Origin: Anaerotruncus massiliensis (ex Togo et al. 2026)
GTDB taxonomy: Bacteria; Bacillota; Clostridia; Oscillospirales; Ruminococcaceae
Direction of reading: 5' to 3'
Assembly (NCBI RefSeq): GCF_900199635.1
Contig: NZ_LT962687.1
Location: 1,535,501 to 1,599,500, forward strand
DNA: 64,000 nucleotides
This document shows, piece by piece, positions 51,106 through 58,243 of the stretch (the first letter of the stretch is position 1; each line of letters starts with the position of its first letter). The translations under genes and the position numbers were made by a program. The notes below the pieces were generated by a model, which worked only from the letters and a program-made list of their open reading frames with translations, was not told the origin of the DNA and ran no database searches.

Positions 51106-52276
51106 CGAAGAACGCATCGAGTCCCTGGAAACCCCCGAGGAGGAATCCGCGCGGAGCGGCGCCTCGAAGGCGGAATCCCCCGCGCCGGAGCCGGCTCCTT
51201 CCCGCAAGCGGGAGGAGCCGGTCCGCCGGGTGGGGACCATGACGATGGGCTTCGCGCTCATCGTCACCGGCATCGTGGCGCTGGCCGCGATGTTCAAGCC
51301 CTCCCTCGACCTGGTCTTCGTCTTTAAGCTTTCCCCTCTCATCTTTGTGCTCCTCGGCGTCGAAATTCTCTACAACTACTTCGCCCACAAGGGCCAGAAG
51401 CTCAAATACGACCTGCTCAGCGGCTTCGTCTGCTTTGTGCTCATCGTTGCGGGCGGCTGCCTCGCCGCCGTGCCCGCCGCCTGGAACTATTTCGGCCCGC
51501 CCGCCATGCAGGTGCGGGACGAGTTCCACACCCAGCTCCGCGGGCGGATCTCCGAAAGCCTCATCGACGAGCGGGAGCTGATCGGGCAGATGTATGTGAA
51601 CGCCGAGCTCCCCTACTATAAGCAGTACACGCCGGACATGAGCTACGACGAGCTCGCCGGGGACGCGCGCGTCTATCTGCACATCAACCTCAACGGCCCC
51701 TACCACGACAAGGAGTCCTTTGCGAAGGACATCCAGAATATCCTCTCCAAGCTCGATCCCCTGGGCCTCGACATCCGCAACCTGACGTTCCGCTACGACG
51801 GCGAGGAGGTCGATTTCGGGCTCGACCTCTATGACCGGTATCAGCTCGACATGAAGCTGGACGAGCTGGTGCGCCGGGTGGATGCGGACTGGTATCATGA
51901 GGGCGAAGAATCGTCCGCCCGGGACGGCTTTTCCGGTGAGAGCGCCCTCCCGCCGCTGGAGCCCCTCGAGAACGACGGCTTCAGCAACGAGTGGCCCGAC
52001 CGCATCGTCTATTCGGCGGACGGCATGACCGCGCACAGCTACTATTTCGATCTGCCCGTTTCCAACCCCACGACGGTGCAGGTAGACGTCTCGACCGAAG
52101 GCGGCACGCTGGACATGCGGATCGCCGGGCCGGACGGCACGATCTATTTTGAGGGCTACGACCTCTCCGAGGCGAGCGGGAGCCAGACCATCGCGCTTCC
52201 CGTATCCGGCGCCTACCAGGTCAGGCTGACCGCCGACGAGTTCCACGGAGGCTTCACCATCCAGAACCTCGGCTGA
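51098..52276 (+). CDS. LiaF-TM-like membrane protein with outer beta-sandwich
   Basis: 392 residues. An acidic N-terminal tail, then two to three helices (MGFALIVTGIVALAAMFKPS, LIFVLLGVEILYNYF, LLSGFVCFVLIVAGGC) like the LiaI/LiaF membrane region, then a large soluble domain. The end (YYFDLPVSNPTTVQVDVSTE, SGAYQVRLTADEFHGGF) looks like a PPC-type beta-sandwich. The start overlaps the previous gene, with GGGGGGATTCCA upstream. Candidate sensor. Confidence 0.72.
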   Translation: MNNEERIESLETPEEESARSGASKAESPAPEPAPSRKREEPVRRVGTMTMGFALIVTGIVALAAMFKPSLDLVFVFKLSPLIFVLLGVEILYNYFAHKGQKLKYDLLSGFVCFVLIVAGGCLAAVPAAWNYFGPPAMQVRDEFHTQLRGRISESLIDERELIGQMYVNAELPYYKQYTPDMSYDELAGDARVYLHINLNGPYHDKESFAKDIQNILSKLDPLGLDIRNLTFRYDGEEVDFGLDLYDRYQLDMKLDELVRRVDADWYHEGEESSARDGFSGESALPPLEPLENDGFSNEWPDRIVYSADGMTAHSYYFDLPVSNPTTVQVDVSTEGGTLDMRIAGPDGTIYFEGYDLSEASGSQTIALPVSGAYQVRLTADEFHGGFTIQNLG

Positions 52277-52290
52277 TACAAATCGTTCAT

Positions 52291-52324
52291 AATCCCCGTA
52301 TTGCGAAGACGCGATACGGGGATT
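52291..52324 (+). terminator. Terminator of the sigma factor operon
   Basis: AATCCCCGTAT / ATACGGGGATT stem followed by ATAATATTTTC. Confidence 0.8.
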
Positions 52325-52363
52325 ATAATATTTTCATCCCTATTTTGATTTCGGAGGCAGCCG

Positions 52364-53242
52364 ATGAATATCGTCGTTTCGCTCAACGCCAACTATCTGC
52401 GGCCGCTCTGCGTGATGCTGCGCAGCCTGCTCGACGCAAATCCCGGGGAGAAGGCGGACGTCTACGTCCTGCACGCCTCCCTCTCCCCGGAGGCGTTCTC
52501 CTTTGCCCGCTCCGCCCTTCCAGACGGGAGGCTACGCCTCTTCGACGTGCGCGTTCCGGAGGACTTCATGGCGGACGCGCCGGTGCTCTTCCATTTCCCC
52601 AAGGAGATGTATTACCGCATCTTTTCGGCGCGCCTGCTGCCCCAAACCCTCGGGCGCGCCCTCTACCTCGACCCGGACATGGTGATCAACCGCCCGCTCG
52701 CCCCGCTCTACGGCATGGAGCTGGGGGAACACTTTTTCGCGGCCGCGCGGTCGGTCAACCCCGTCTCCCAGGTGGAGTACAAGCTGCGCCTCGACATGCC
52801 CGAGGAAAGCGAATACTTCAATTCCGGCGTGCTGCTCATGAACCTGGACGCGCTGCGCGCCGGACAGGACTGCGATGAGGTGACGGAGTTCATCCGCGCC
52901 CACCGGGAAAAGCTCATCCTTCCCGACCAGGACGTGCTCAACGCCCTCTACCACGACCGCACCGTCCTGCTCGACCCGCGCGTCTATAACTTCGACGCGC
53001 GCTATTTCAACACCGTCAAGGTGGCCACCCTCGGCAGGATCGACCTCAAATGGGTGCGGGAGAACACCGCCGTCATCCACTACTGCGGCAAGAGCAAGCC
53101 GTGGCACGAGCACTATCTCGGAGAGCTCGGCGTCTTTTACCGGGAGGCGGCCGCAAAGGTGTTCCCCGAAGAGTCCGCGCGGAAGTCGCCGCTTGAAAGG
53201 CTGCGCGGCCTCGGCGCGCCCCGCGAACCCGGCGAAGGCTGA
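52364..53242 (+). CDS. Glycosyltransferase family 8
   Basis: 292 residues, LgtC-like retaining glycosyltransferase. N-terminal IVVSLNANYLRPLCVMLRSL, the DxD-type metal site ALYLDPDMVINRPL, YFNSGVLLMNLDAL, and the C-terminal AVIHYCGKSKPW. Donor is likely UDP-glucose or UDP-galactose. Single gene with GGAGGCAGCCG before the ATG. Cytosolic, probably for cell surface glycan. Confidence 0.92.
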   Translation: MNIVVSLNANYLRPLCVMLRSLLDANPGEKADVYVLHASLSPEAFSFARSALPDGRLRLFDVRVPEDFMADAPVLFHFPKEMYYRIFSARLLPQTLGRALYLDPDMVINRPLAPLYGMELGEHFFAAARSVNPVSQVEYKLRLDMPEESEYFNSGVLLMNLDALRAGQDCDEVTEFIRAHREKLILPDQDVLNALYHDRTVLLDPRVYNFDARYFNTVKVATLGRIDLKWVRENTAVIHYCGKSKPWHEHYLGELGVFYREAAAKVFPEESARKSPLERLRGLGAPREPGEG

Positions 53243-53274
53243 AAAGGCCGCCGTGCGATGCACGGCGGCCTTTT
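53242..53274. terminator. Bidirectional terminator
   Basis: AAAAGGCCGCCGTG / CACGGCGGCCTTTT between the convergent GT8 and CmpB-type genes. Confidence 0.92.
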
Positions 53275-53279
53275 ATCCG

Positions 53280-53696
53280 TCAGGCGGTCTCGATCCTCCG
53301 GCCGCTTCCGCCCTGGCAGAGCCGTTCGCGCAGGGCGCGGCTCAGCGGGAGCACCGGGATGCAGAGCAAAAACCAGAGCGCGCTGTACAGGGGGCAGATC
53401 TGCCCGAGCAGGTTCCCCTTCCGGCGGGAGTAGTCCCAGACGCCGAGCCGGCAGCCCCTGTTGATGATGCACCCGGCGACAAATTCCACCGCCGTGAGCA
53501 CCAGGCTGCCCGCCGCGCATTTTTGCAGCATCGACCGCCCCGTCATACGCAGGTCGGTCAGGTAGAGCAGCAAAAAGCCGACGCCCCCGGTCAGCGCCAT
53601 CGTCCAGTGGGTAAAACCCCGCCAGAGCACTTCGATCGCGCTGTAGCCCACCGATCCGACCGTGCAGACGGCGGCGTATTCCTTGAATTTTTCCAT
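53280..53696 (-). CDS. CmpB-type (putative ABC transporter IV) membrane protein
   Basis: 138 residues with about four membrane helices and the segment GCRLGVWDYSRRKGNLLGQI followed by CPLYSALWFLLCIPVLPL, as in the ABC_trans_CmpB family. Function unknown. ATG follows GGGGTGAACGCGG. Downstream of plsY across a hairpin. Confidence 0.8.
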   Translation of the reverse strand: MEKFKEYAAVCTVGSVGYSAIEVLWRGFTHWTMALTGGVGFLLLYLTDLRMTGRSMLQKCAAGSLVLTAVEFVAGCIINRGCRLGVWDYSRRKGNLLGQICPLYSALWFLLCIPVLPLSRALRERLCQGGSGRRIETA

Positions 53697-53743
53697 CCGC
53701 GTTCACCCCGCATTAGGGTGTGCGGATTCCGCGCCGATATACG

Positions 53744-53769
53744 AAGGAGCGCCGGTCGCGGCGCTCCTT
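53744..53769. terminator. Hairpin after plsY
   Basis: AAGGAGCGCCG / CGGCGCTCCTT. T-run is better on the plus strand, so termination of plsY may be partial. Confidence 0.55.
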
Positions 53770-53771
53770 TT

Positions 53772-54404
53772 TCAGTGAAATGATTTCCGCTTCAAATAGG
53801 CTTTCAGCCGCGACGCGACGGAGGCCCGGCCTTCCGTTCCCGCGCGCATCCGGGCAAAGTTCCCACTGTGCCGCAGCAGCATCACGCCGCCGATCACGCC
53901 TGCCGCCACGGCCGCCTCCCGCCCGAGGCCGAAAAGCGCCGTCAAGAGCGGAAAGCTCACCGCGATCACCGCGGAACCCACCGCGAGATAGCCCGTCGCC
54001 AGCACCGCCGCCGCGCCGAGCAGGTAGCTCGCGATTCCGACGGGGGGTGAAAAAAGGATCGACGCCGCGCCGACGACCGCCACCCCCTTGCCGCCGCGAA
54101 AACCGTTCCACACCGGCCAGCAGTGCCCGAGCACCGCGCCGAGCCCTGCGTAGAGCACCGCCATCCGCCCCATCCCGGGGAAGAGCCACAGCCGGCAGAG
54201 GGCGCAGGCCGCCGCCGTTTTGAGGATATCCCCCGCGAGCACCAGCAGCCCGCTCCCCGCCCCCAGCCGGGAGGCGACGTTCGCCATGCCGGGGTTGCCG
54301 AACCCCTCTGCGCGCCGCGCGCCCGTCCGGCAGAAGACGATCAGGTCGGCGGTCAGAAAGGACCCGAACAGGTACCCTGCCAGCACGCACCAGAGACGCT
54401 CCAT
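53772..54404 (-). CDS. plsY: Glycerol-3-phosphate acyltransferase PlsY
   Basis: Membrane acyltransferase that makes lysophosphatidate from acyl-phosphate. 210 residues with the three PlsY motifs: YLFGSFLTADLI, GNPGMANVASRLG with LAGDILK, and GHCWPVWNGFRGGKGVA. Lacks a soluble domain, as in the family. A TATAAT (54425-54430) lies upstream on the minus strand. Some divergence (GMANV in place of GATNV), so it may be a second PlsY-like copy. Confidence 0.9.
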   Translation of the reverse strand: MERLWCVLAGYLFGSFLTADLIVFCRTGARRAEGFGNPGMANVASRLGAGSGLLVLAGDILKTAAACALCRLWLFPGMGRMAVLYAGLGAVLGHCWPVWNGFRGGKGVAVVGAASILFSPPVGIASYLLGAAAVLATGYLAVGSAVIAVSFPLLTALFGLGREAAVAAGVIGGVMLLRHSGNFARMRAGTEGRASVASRLKAYLKRKSFH

Positions 54405-54459
54405 GCCATCCCCTCCTTTTCTTGATTATAGACCATCCGCCGGGAATTTACACCCCCTA

Positions 54460-54488
54460 TTGACATTTGCGCTCCGATGTCCTATAGT
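54460..54488 (+). promoter_or_regulatory. Promoter of the PHP-ROK operon
   Basis: TTGACA (54460-54465) and TATAGT (54483-54488) with a 17-base spacer. Confidence 0.88.
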
Positions 54489-54538
54489 TAAATCAGAAAC
54501 TTTTAAAAGTATGTGTCTAAAGTATTGGAGGCGACGAT

Positions 54539-55441
54539 ATGAGTTGGCTGGACCTGCATCTCCATTCCTCCTTCAGCGACGACGGGGAGTTTTCCCCGAC
54601 CAGACTGGCGCTCCTCTGCTGGCGGGCGGGAATCGGAACCGCCGCGCTGGCGGACCACAACACGACGCGCGGCGTCCCCGCGATGCTCAAGGCCGGGCGG
54701 GCGCTGGGCGTCGAGGTCATCCCGGCGGTCGAGCTCGACTGCACCCACGAGGGCGTCGACCTGCATCTGCTCGGCTACTGGATTGACCCCGCCCACCCCG
54801 GTTTCGCGCGGGCCGAGGAATCGGTCCTCTCGCAGGAGCAAACCGCCGCCGGGCGGCGAATCGAACTGGTGCGCGCCTGTGGGATCCCGCTGGATCTGGC
54901 GGCGGTGACGGCGCTTTCCAAGGACGGCATCGTCACGGGCGAGATGATCGCGGAGGTCGCCCTCGCCATGCCGGAAAACGCGGAACATCCCCTCCTCTCC
55001 CCCTACCGTCCGGGCGGGGCGCGCTCCGACAATCCCTACGTCAACTTCTACTGGGACTTCTGCGCGCAGGGAAAGCCCGCCTACGTCCCCATCCGGTTCC
55101 CCTCCCTCGCGGAGGCGGTCACGCTGGTGCGCGAAGCGGGCGGGCTTCCGGTGCTCGCCCACCCCGGCAACAACATCCACGAGGACGCCGCCCTGCTGCA
55201 AAGCATCGTGCGCTGCGGCGTCGCGGGGCTCGAGGCCTACAGCAGCTACCACACCCCCGCGCAGACCGCCTTTTATCTCCGGCAGGCGGAGGCGCTCGGC
55301 CTCGCGGTCACCTGCGGCAGCGACTTCCACGGGAAGATCAAGCCCGCTATCCGGCTGGGTTCGGCCGAGTCCGGCGGACGGGAGGCGGCGCTGCTCGGGG
55401 AACTGCGCAAAAAACTTGACAGCCTGGAGGGAGCGCGATGA
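54539..55441 (+). CDS. PHP-domain phosphoesterase (TrpH/RNase AM-like)
   Basis: 300 residues with PHP metal-binding motifs: LDLHLHSSFSDDGEFSP at the N-terminus, LADHNTTRG, VIPAVELDC, VLAHPGNNI and TCGSDFHGKI at the end. The inserted middle domain matches the YciV/TrpH class, which acts as a 5'-3' exonuclease or phosphatase. Overlaps the ROK gene by 4 bases. Confidence 0.88.
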   Translation: MSWLDLHLHSSFSDDGEFSPTRLALLCWRAGIGTAALADHNTTRGVPAMLKAGRALGVEVIPAVELDCTHEGVDLHLLGYWIDPAHPGFARAEESVLSQEQTAAGRRIELVRACGIPLDLAAVTALSKDGIVTGEMIAEVALAMPENAEHPLLSPYRPGGARSDNPYVNFYWDFCAQGKPAYVPIRFPSLAEAVTLVREAGGLPVLAHPGNNIHEDAALLQSIVRCGVAGLEAYSSYHTPAQTAFYLRQAEALGLAVTCGSDFHGKIKPAIRLGSAESGGREAALLGELRKKLDSLEGAR

Positions 55442-56484
55442 CCGGGGTGACCGGGAAACCGGAGCTGATGAAGCGGATGAACACCACCCTGCTCTACCGG
55501 ACGCTGATCCGCCTTGGCTCGGCGACGCGGGCGGAGGTGGCCAATGAGACGAACCTCAGCGCGACCACCATCCGCAACCTCTTTGAGGAACTCGAAGCGG
55601 GCGGCGAGATCGTCGCGGGCGCGCTCGACCGGTCGAGCGGCGGACGGCGCGCCCAGCGGTACGCCCTCAACCCGGCGCGCAACCTGACCCTCGCGCTCTA
55701 CTGTGCCGGGGGACGGATCGACTACCGGATCACCGGCCTGACGGGAGACGTCGCCGCGGACAGCTTCGCCCCCATCGAGGACGGCGACACGGTGGAAGCG
55801 GTCCTCCGCCTGATCGCGGACTGCCGTTCCCGCTGGGACGTCCGCGCGGTCGGGCTCGGCGTGTCCGGCATCGTGGAGAACGGGCGCGCCTATATCGGCA
55901 GCGAACTGGATACCCTGGTCCCGAACGACCTCGGGGCGCGGGTCCGTTCCGCCTTCCCCTTTCCGCTGGTACTGGAAAACGACCTCAACGCGACCGCGCT
56001 CGGTTATATGAACCGCTACCACCGGGAACACTCCTCCTGCAGTCCCGCGGGCTTCAATATGGCCTACATCCATTTTGACCGGGAGAGCGCGGGCGCGGGC
56101 GTCATTGCCAACGGGCAGGTCGTCCACGGCGCCAAGCAGTTCGCCGGGGAGCTCGGCTTCCTGCCGATGGGGCATAAGCAGACCTTGAACGACCTGCTTC
56201 CCAGCGTCTCCTCCCGGGAGGACTGCCTTGATATCGTCTCCCGCGTCGTCTCCATCGTCAACTGCGTCACCAACCCCGAACTCGTCGTAGTCGGCGGGAG
56301 CCTGTTTGACGCGGCGTGGCTCCAGTACGCGCTTGACCGTCTGAACGCCCAGCCGGGGCTTTCCAGCCCGCTGCGCCCGCTCTTGGTCTACCGCGGCGAC
56401 AACCGGGAGGACTACCTCGACGGGCTGACCTACCTGACGCAGCAGGACCTCGTCCCCCGTCTCCCGCTGGCCGCTTTCGATTAG
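55438..56484 (+). CDS. ROK family transcriptional regulator (degenerate kinase fold)
   Basis: 348 residues: N-terminal winged helix (LIRLGSATRAEVANETNLSA, TTIRNLFEELEAGGEIV), then a ROK domain with VGLGVSGIVENGRAY and LENDLNATALGYMNRY. The usual zinc site (CxCGxxGC) and the His of GELGH are missing: GELGFLPMGH is followed by a Cys-poor segment. So it binds DNA, possibly with a sugar or other ligand, but is not a kinase. Coupled to the PHP gene, which hints that both act on one pathway. Confidence 0.85.
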   Translation: MTGVTGKPELMKRMNTTLLYRTLIRLGSATRAEVANETNLSATTIRNLFEELEAGGEIVAGALDRSSGGRRAQRYALNPARNLTLALYCAGGRIDYRITGLTGDVAADSFAPIEDGDTVEAVLRLIADCRSRWDVRAVGLGVSGIVENGRAYIGSELDTLVPNDLGARVRSAFPFPLVLENDLNATALGYMNRYHREHSSCSPAGFNMAYIHFDRESAGAGVIANGQVVHGAKQFAGELGFLPMGHKQTLNDLLPSVSSREDCLDIVSRVVSIVNCVTNPELVVVGGSLFDAAWLQYALDRLNAQPGLSSPLRPLLVYRGDNREDYLDGLTYLTQQDLVPRLPLAAFD

Positions 56485-56486
56485 GG

Positions 56487-56526
56487 TTGCATTTCGGAGG
56501 AAAAGCGATTATAATAATGATAATCG
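56487..56526 (+). promoter_or_regulatory. Promoter with Fur/PerR-like operator before the nitroreductase
   Basis: TTGCAT (56487-56492) and TATAAT (56510-56515), 17-base spacer. A perfect inverted repeat CGATTAT-N7-ATAATCG (56506-56526) overlaps the -10. The core TTATAATAATGATAA (56509-56523) differs from the PerR box TTATAATNATTATAA by one base. This points to Fur-family repression. Confidence 0.75.
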
Positions 56527-56583
56527 ATCCTGTTATAGAGGATTTTTCGACAAACACGCAACCCTGTGATCGGAGGAACCCAT

Positions 56584-57180
56584 ATGAACACATTTTTATC
56601 CGCCCTGAAAGCCCGCCGCACCTGCTACCGGATCGGCAGCGGCTCCCCCATCGACGACAGCCGGATTTCCGGGCTGGTGAAGGAGGCCGTTTCCGTCACC
56701 CCCTCCGCCTTCAACATGCAGAGCTCGCGCGCGGTCCTGCTCTTTGGCGCCGAACACGAAAAGCTCTGGAAGATCGTGCTGGAATCGCTGCGCGCCATCG
56801 TGCCTCCGGACGCCTTCGCCGCAACTGAAGGAAAGATACGCTCCTTCGCCGCCGGGCACGGGACCGTCCTCTATTTCGACGACACCGCCGTCACGGACGA
56901 CTTCGCGGACAGGTTCTCCACCTACCGGGACAACTTCCCGGTCTGGGCGCAGCAGGCAAACGGCATGGCGCAGCTGAACGTCTGGACGCTGCTCGAGGAG
57001 GCCGGGCTCGGCGCCTCGCTCCAGCACTATAACCCCCTCATCGACGAAGAGGTCCGCCGGACCTGGCGGCTTCCCGAAAGCTGGAAGCTGGTCGCGCAGA
57101 TGCCCTTCGGCGAGCCGCTCGCCCCGCCCGACCCGAAGGAGTCCGCCGACCCCGACGCGCTCGTAAAGGTCTTCCCCTGA
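56584..57180 (+). CDS. Nitroreductase family protein (Frm2/HBN1-like)
   Basis: 198 residues, FMN-binding nitroreductase fold. KARRTCYRIGSGSPIDDSRI near the start with PSAFNMQSSRAVLLFG, and a C-terminal LLEEAGLGASLQHYNPLIDE. Similar to the fungal Frm2/HBN1 group linked to redox or fatty acid stress responses. ATG at 56584 follows GGAGG by 7 bases. A metal- or peroxide-responsive operator sits on its promoter. Confidence 0.88.
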   Translation: MNTFLSALKARRTCYRIGSGSPIDDSRISGLVKEAVSVTPSAFNMQSSRAVLLFGAEHEKLWKIVLESLRAIVPPDAFAATEGKIRSFAAGHGTVLYFDDTAVTDDFADRFSTYRDNFPVWAQQANGMAQLNVWTLLEEAGLGASLQHYNPLIDEEVRRTWRLPESWKLVAQMPFGEPLAPPDPKESADPDALVKVFP

Positions 57181-57218
57181 TCGGATGCGCCGGGGGACCT
57201 TCCCCGCCCCGGATGAAT

Positions 57219-57265
57219 AAAAAACGGCCGCGGTCCGCCTGCCGGCGGAGGCGCGGCCGTTTTTT
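57219..57265. terminator. Terminator after the nitroreductase gene
   Basis: AAAAACGGCCGCG / CGCGGCCGTTTTT with an inner TCCGCC/GGCGGA stem, U-run on both strands. Confidence 0.92.
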
Positions 57266-57301
57266 GCGCCGAAGTCCGGTCAAAGCCGCCGGGCGGACAT
57301 G

Positions 57302-57335
57302 TCCTCCACCCGGGGACGGGTCCCCGGGTGGAGGA
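57302..57335. repeat. 15-bp perfect palindrome next to the glpP promoter
   Basis: TCCTCCACCCGGGGA and TCCCCGGGTGGAGGA separated by CGGG end exactly where the glpP -35 box begins. No T-run follows on either strand, so it is not an ordinary terminator; an operator is likelier. Confidence 0.8.
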
Positions 57336-57364
57336 TTGACAAAACCTCCTTTTGCAGGTATGCT
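57336..57364 (+). promoter_or_regulatory. Sigma-A promoter of glpP
   Basis: TTGACA (57336-57341) and TATGCT (57359-57364) with a 17-base spacer. Confidence 0.88.
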
Positions 57365-57383
57365 TTACTGAAGACGGGAGGCT

Positions 57384-57959
57384 ATGTGGGTGAGGCATGA
57401 AGCGTTTGTGGAACTTTTGCAGGAGAACCCGGTCATCGCGGCCGTTAAGGACGCGACGGGGCTCTCCCGCAGCATGGACAGCGACTGCCAGATCGTCTTC
57501 GTGCTGAGCGGCAACCTGCTGGGCGTCAAGGAGGTCGTCTCCCGTGTGCATGAGGCGGGCAAGCTCGCGATGGTGCATATCGACCTGATCGACGGGCTGG
57601 CCGCGCGGGACGTCGCCGTGGATTTCATCGCGGAGAGCACGCGGGCGGACGGGATCATCTCCACTCGCTCCAACCTTGTCCGGCGCGCAAAGGCGCGCGG
57701 GATGCTCGCGGTGCAGCGGTTCTTTATGCTCGATTCGATCGCGCTGGTCAACATTGAAAAGCACCTCTCGTTCGAGGCGGCGGACGCGGTGGAAATCCTG
57801 CCCGGCGCCATGCCCAAGGTCATCCGCAGGCTCGCGGCGATCGTCCGCAAGCCGATGATCGCGGGAGGACTCATCTCCGACAAGGAGGACGTGCTCAACG
57901 CGCTGGGTGCGGGGGCGGTGGCGGTCTCCTCCTCCAATCCCGAAGTCTGGTTATTGTGA
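57384..57959 (+). CDS. glpP: Glycerol-3-phosphate responsive antiterminator GlpP
   Basis: 191 residues of the GlpP TIM-barrel-like family: ENPVIAAVKDATGLSRSMDS, MVHIDLIDGLAARDVAVDFI and LPGAMPKVIRRLAAIVRKPM. In Bacillus, glycerol 3-phosphate with GlpP lets RNA polymerase pass a leader terminator before glp genes. Start is ATG 57384 or GTG 57390 (better spaced from GGGAGG). glpK follows after a 284-base leader that holds such a terminator. Confidence 0.93.
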   Translation: MWVRHEAFVELLQENPVIAAVKDATGLSRSMDSDCQIVFVLSGNLLGVKEVVSRVHEAGKLAMVHIDLIDGLAARDVAVDFIAESTRADGIISTRSNLVRRAKARGMLAVQRFFMLDSIALVNIEKHLSFEAADAVEILPGAMPKVIRRLAAIVRKPMIAGGLISDKEDVLNALGAGAVAVSSSNPEVWLL

Positions 57960-57984
57960 CCGGACAACTGCCGAGAGACCGGGA

Positions 57985-58030
57985 GCGGGCCATAAAAGGG
58001 CCTTCGGCCCTTTTATGGCCCGCTTTTATG
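57985..58030 (+). terminator. Terminator in the glpP-glpK gap
   Basis: A perfect 18-bp stem (GCGGGCCATAAAAGGGCC / GGCCCTTTTATGGCCCGC) with a UUC loop and TTTTATGTT. It may end glpP transcripts or be the site of GlpP-dependent antitermination before glpK. Confidence 0.88.
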
Positions 58031-58082
58031 TTCATGCGCCGGCTGTGAACGGAACAAGCGCCTTCCGGGTCGGCTGTAAGGG

Positions 58083-58112
58083 TTGTCCACGAGATGAAAA
58101 ATCTGGTAGAAT
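58083..58112 (+). promoter_or_regulatory. Promoter candidate before glpK
   Basis: TTGTCC (58083-58088) and TAGAAT (58107-58112), 18-base spacer, after the terminator. Would give glpK a GlpP-independent transcript if used. Confidence 0.55.
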
Positions 58113-58243
58113 GGAACTGACCAGACCGGCGAAGCCCCTTGACGCGGTCACCCTCCACGCGCCCGCCCAGAGCGGCCGTGGAATATGTGTGCGGGACGGG
58201 CGCGCTTCATCGCCGCGCGCGGCCTGTGAGAGGAGAGGCAAAA

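Noticed and set aside
57302-57335. The glpP palindrome as a terminator
   Set aside because: No T-run follows on either strand, and it borders a promoter. A real terminator lies upstream at 57219-57265.
58139-58243. An N-terminal extension of GlpK
   Set aside because: The ATG at 58244 has a good ribosome site and gives the family's [15 protein letters not shown]-type start; the earlier codons are in the leader.
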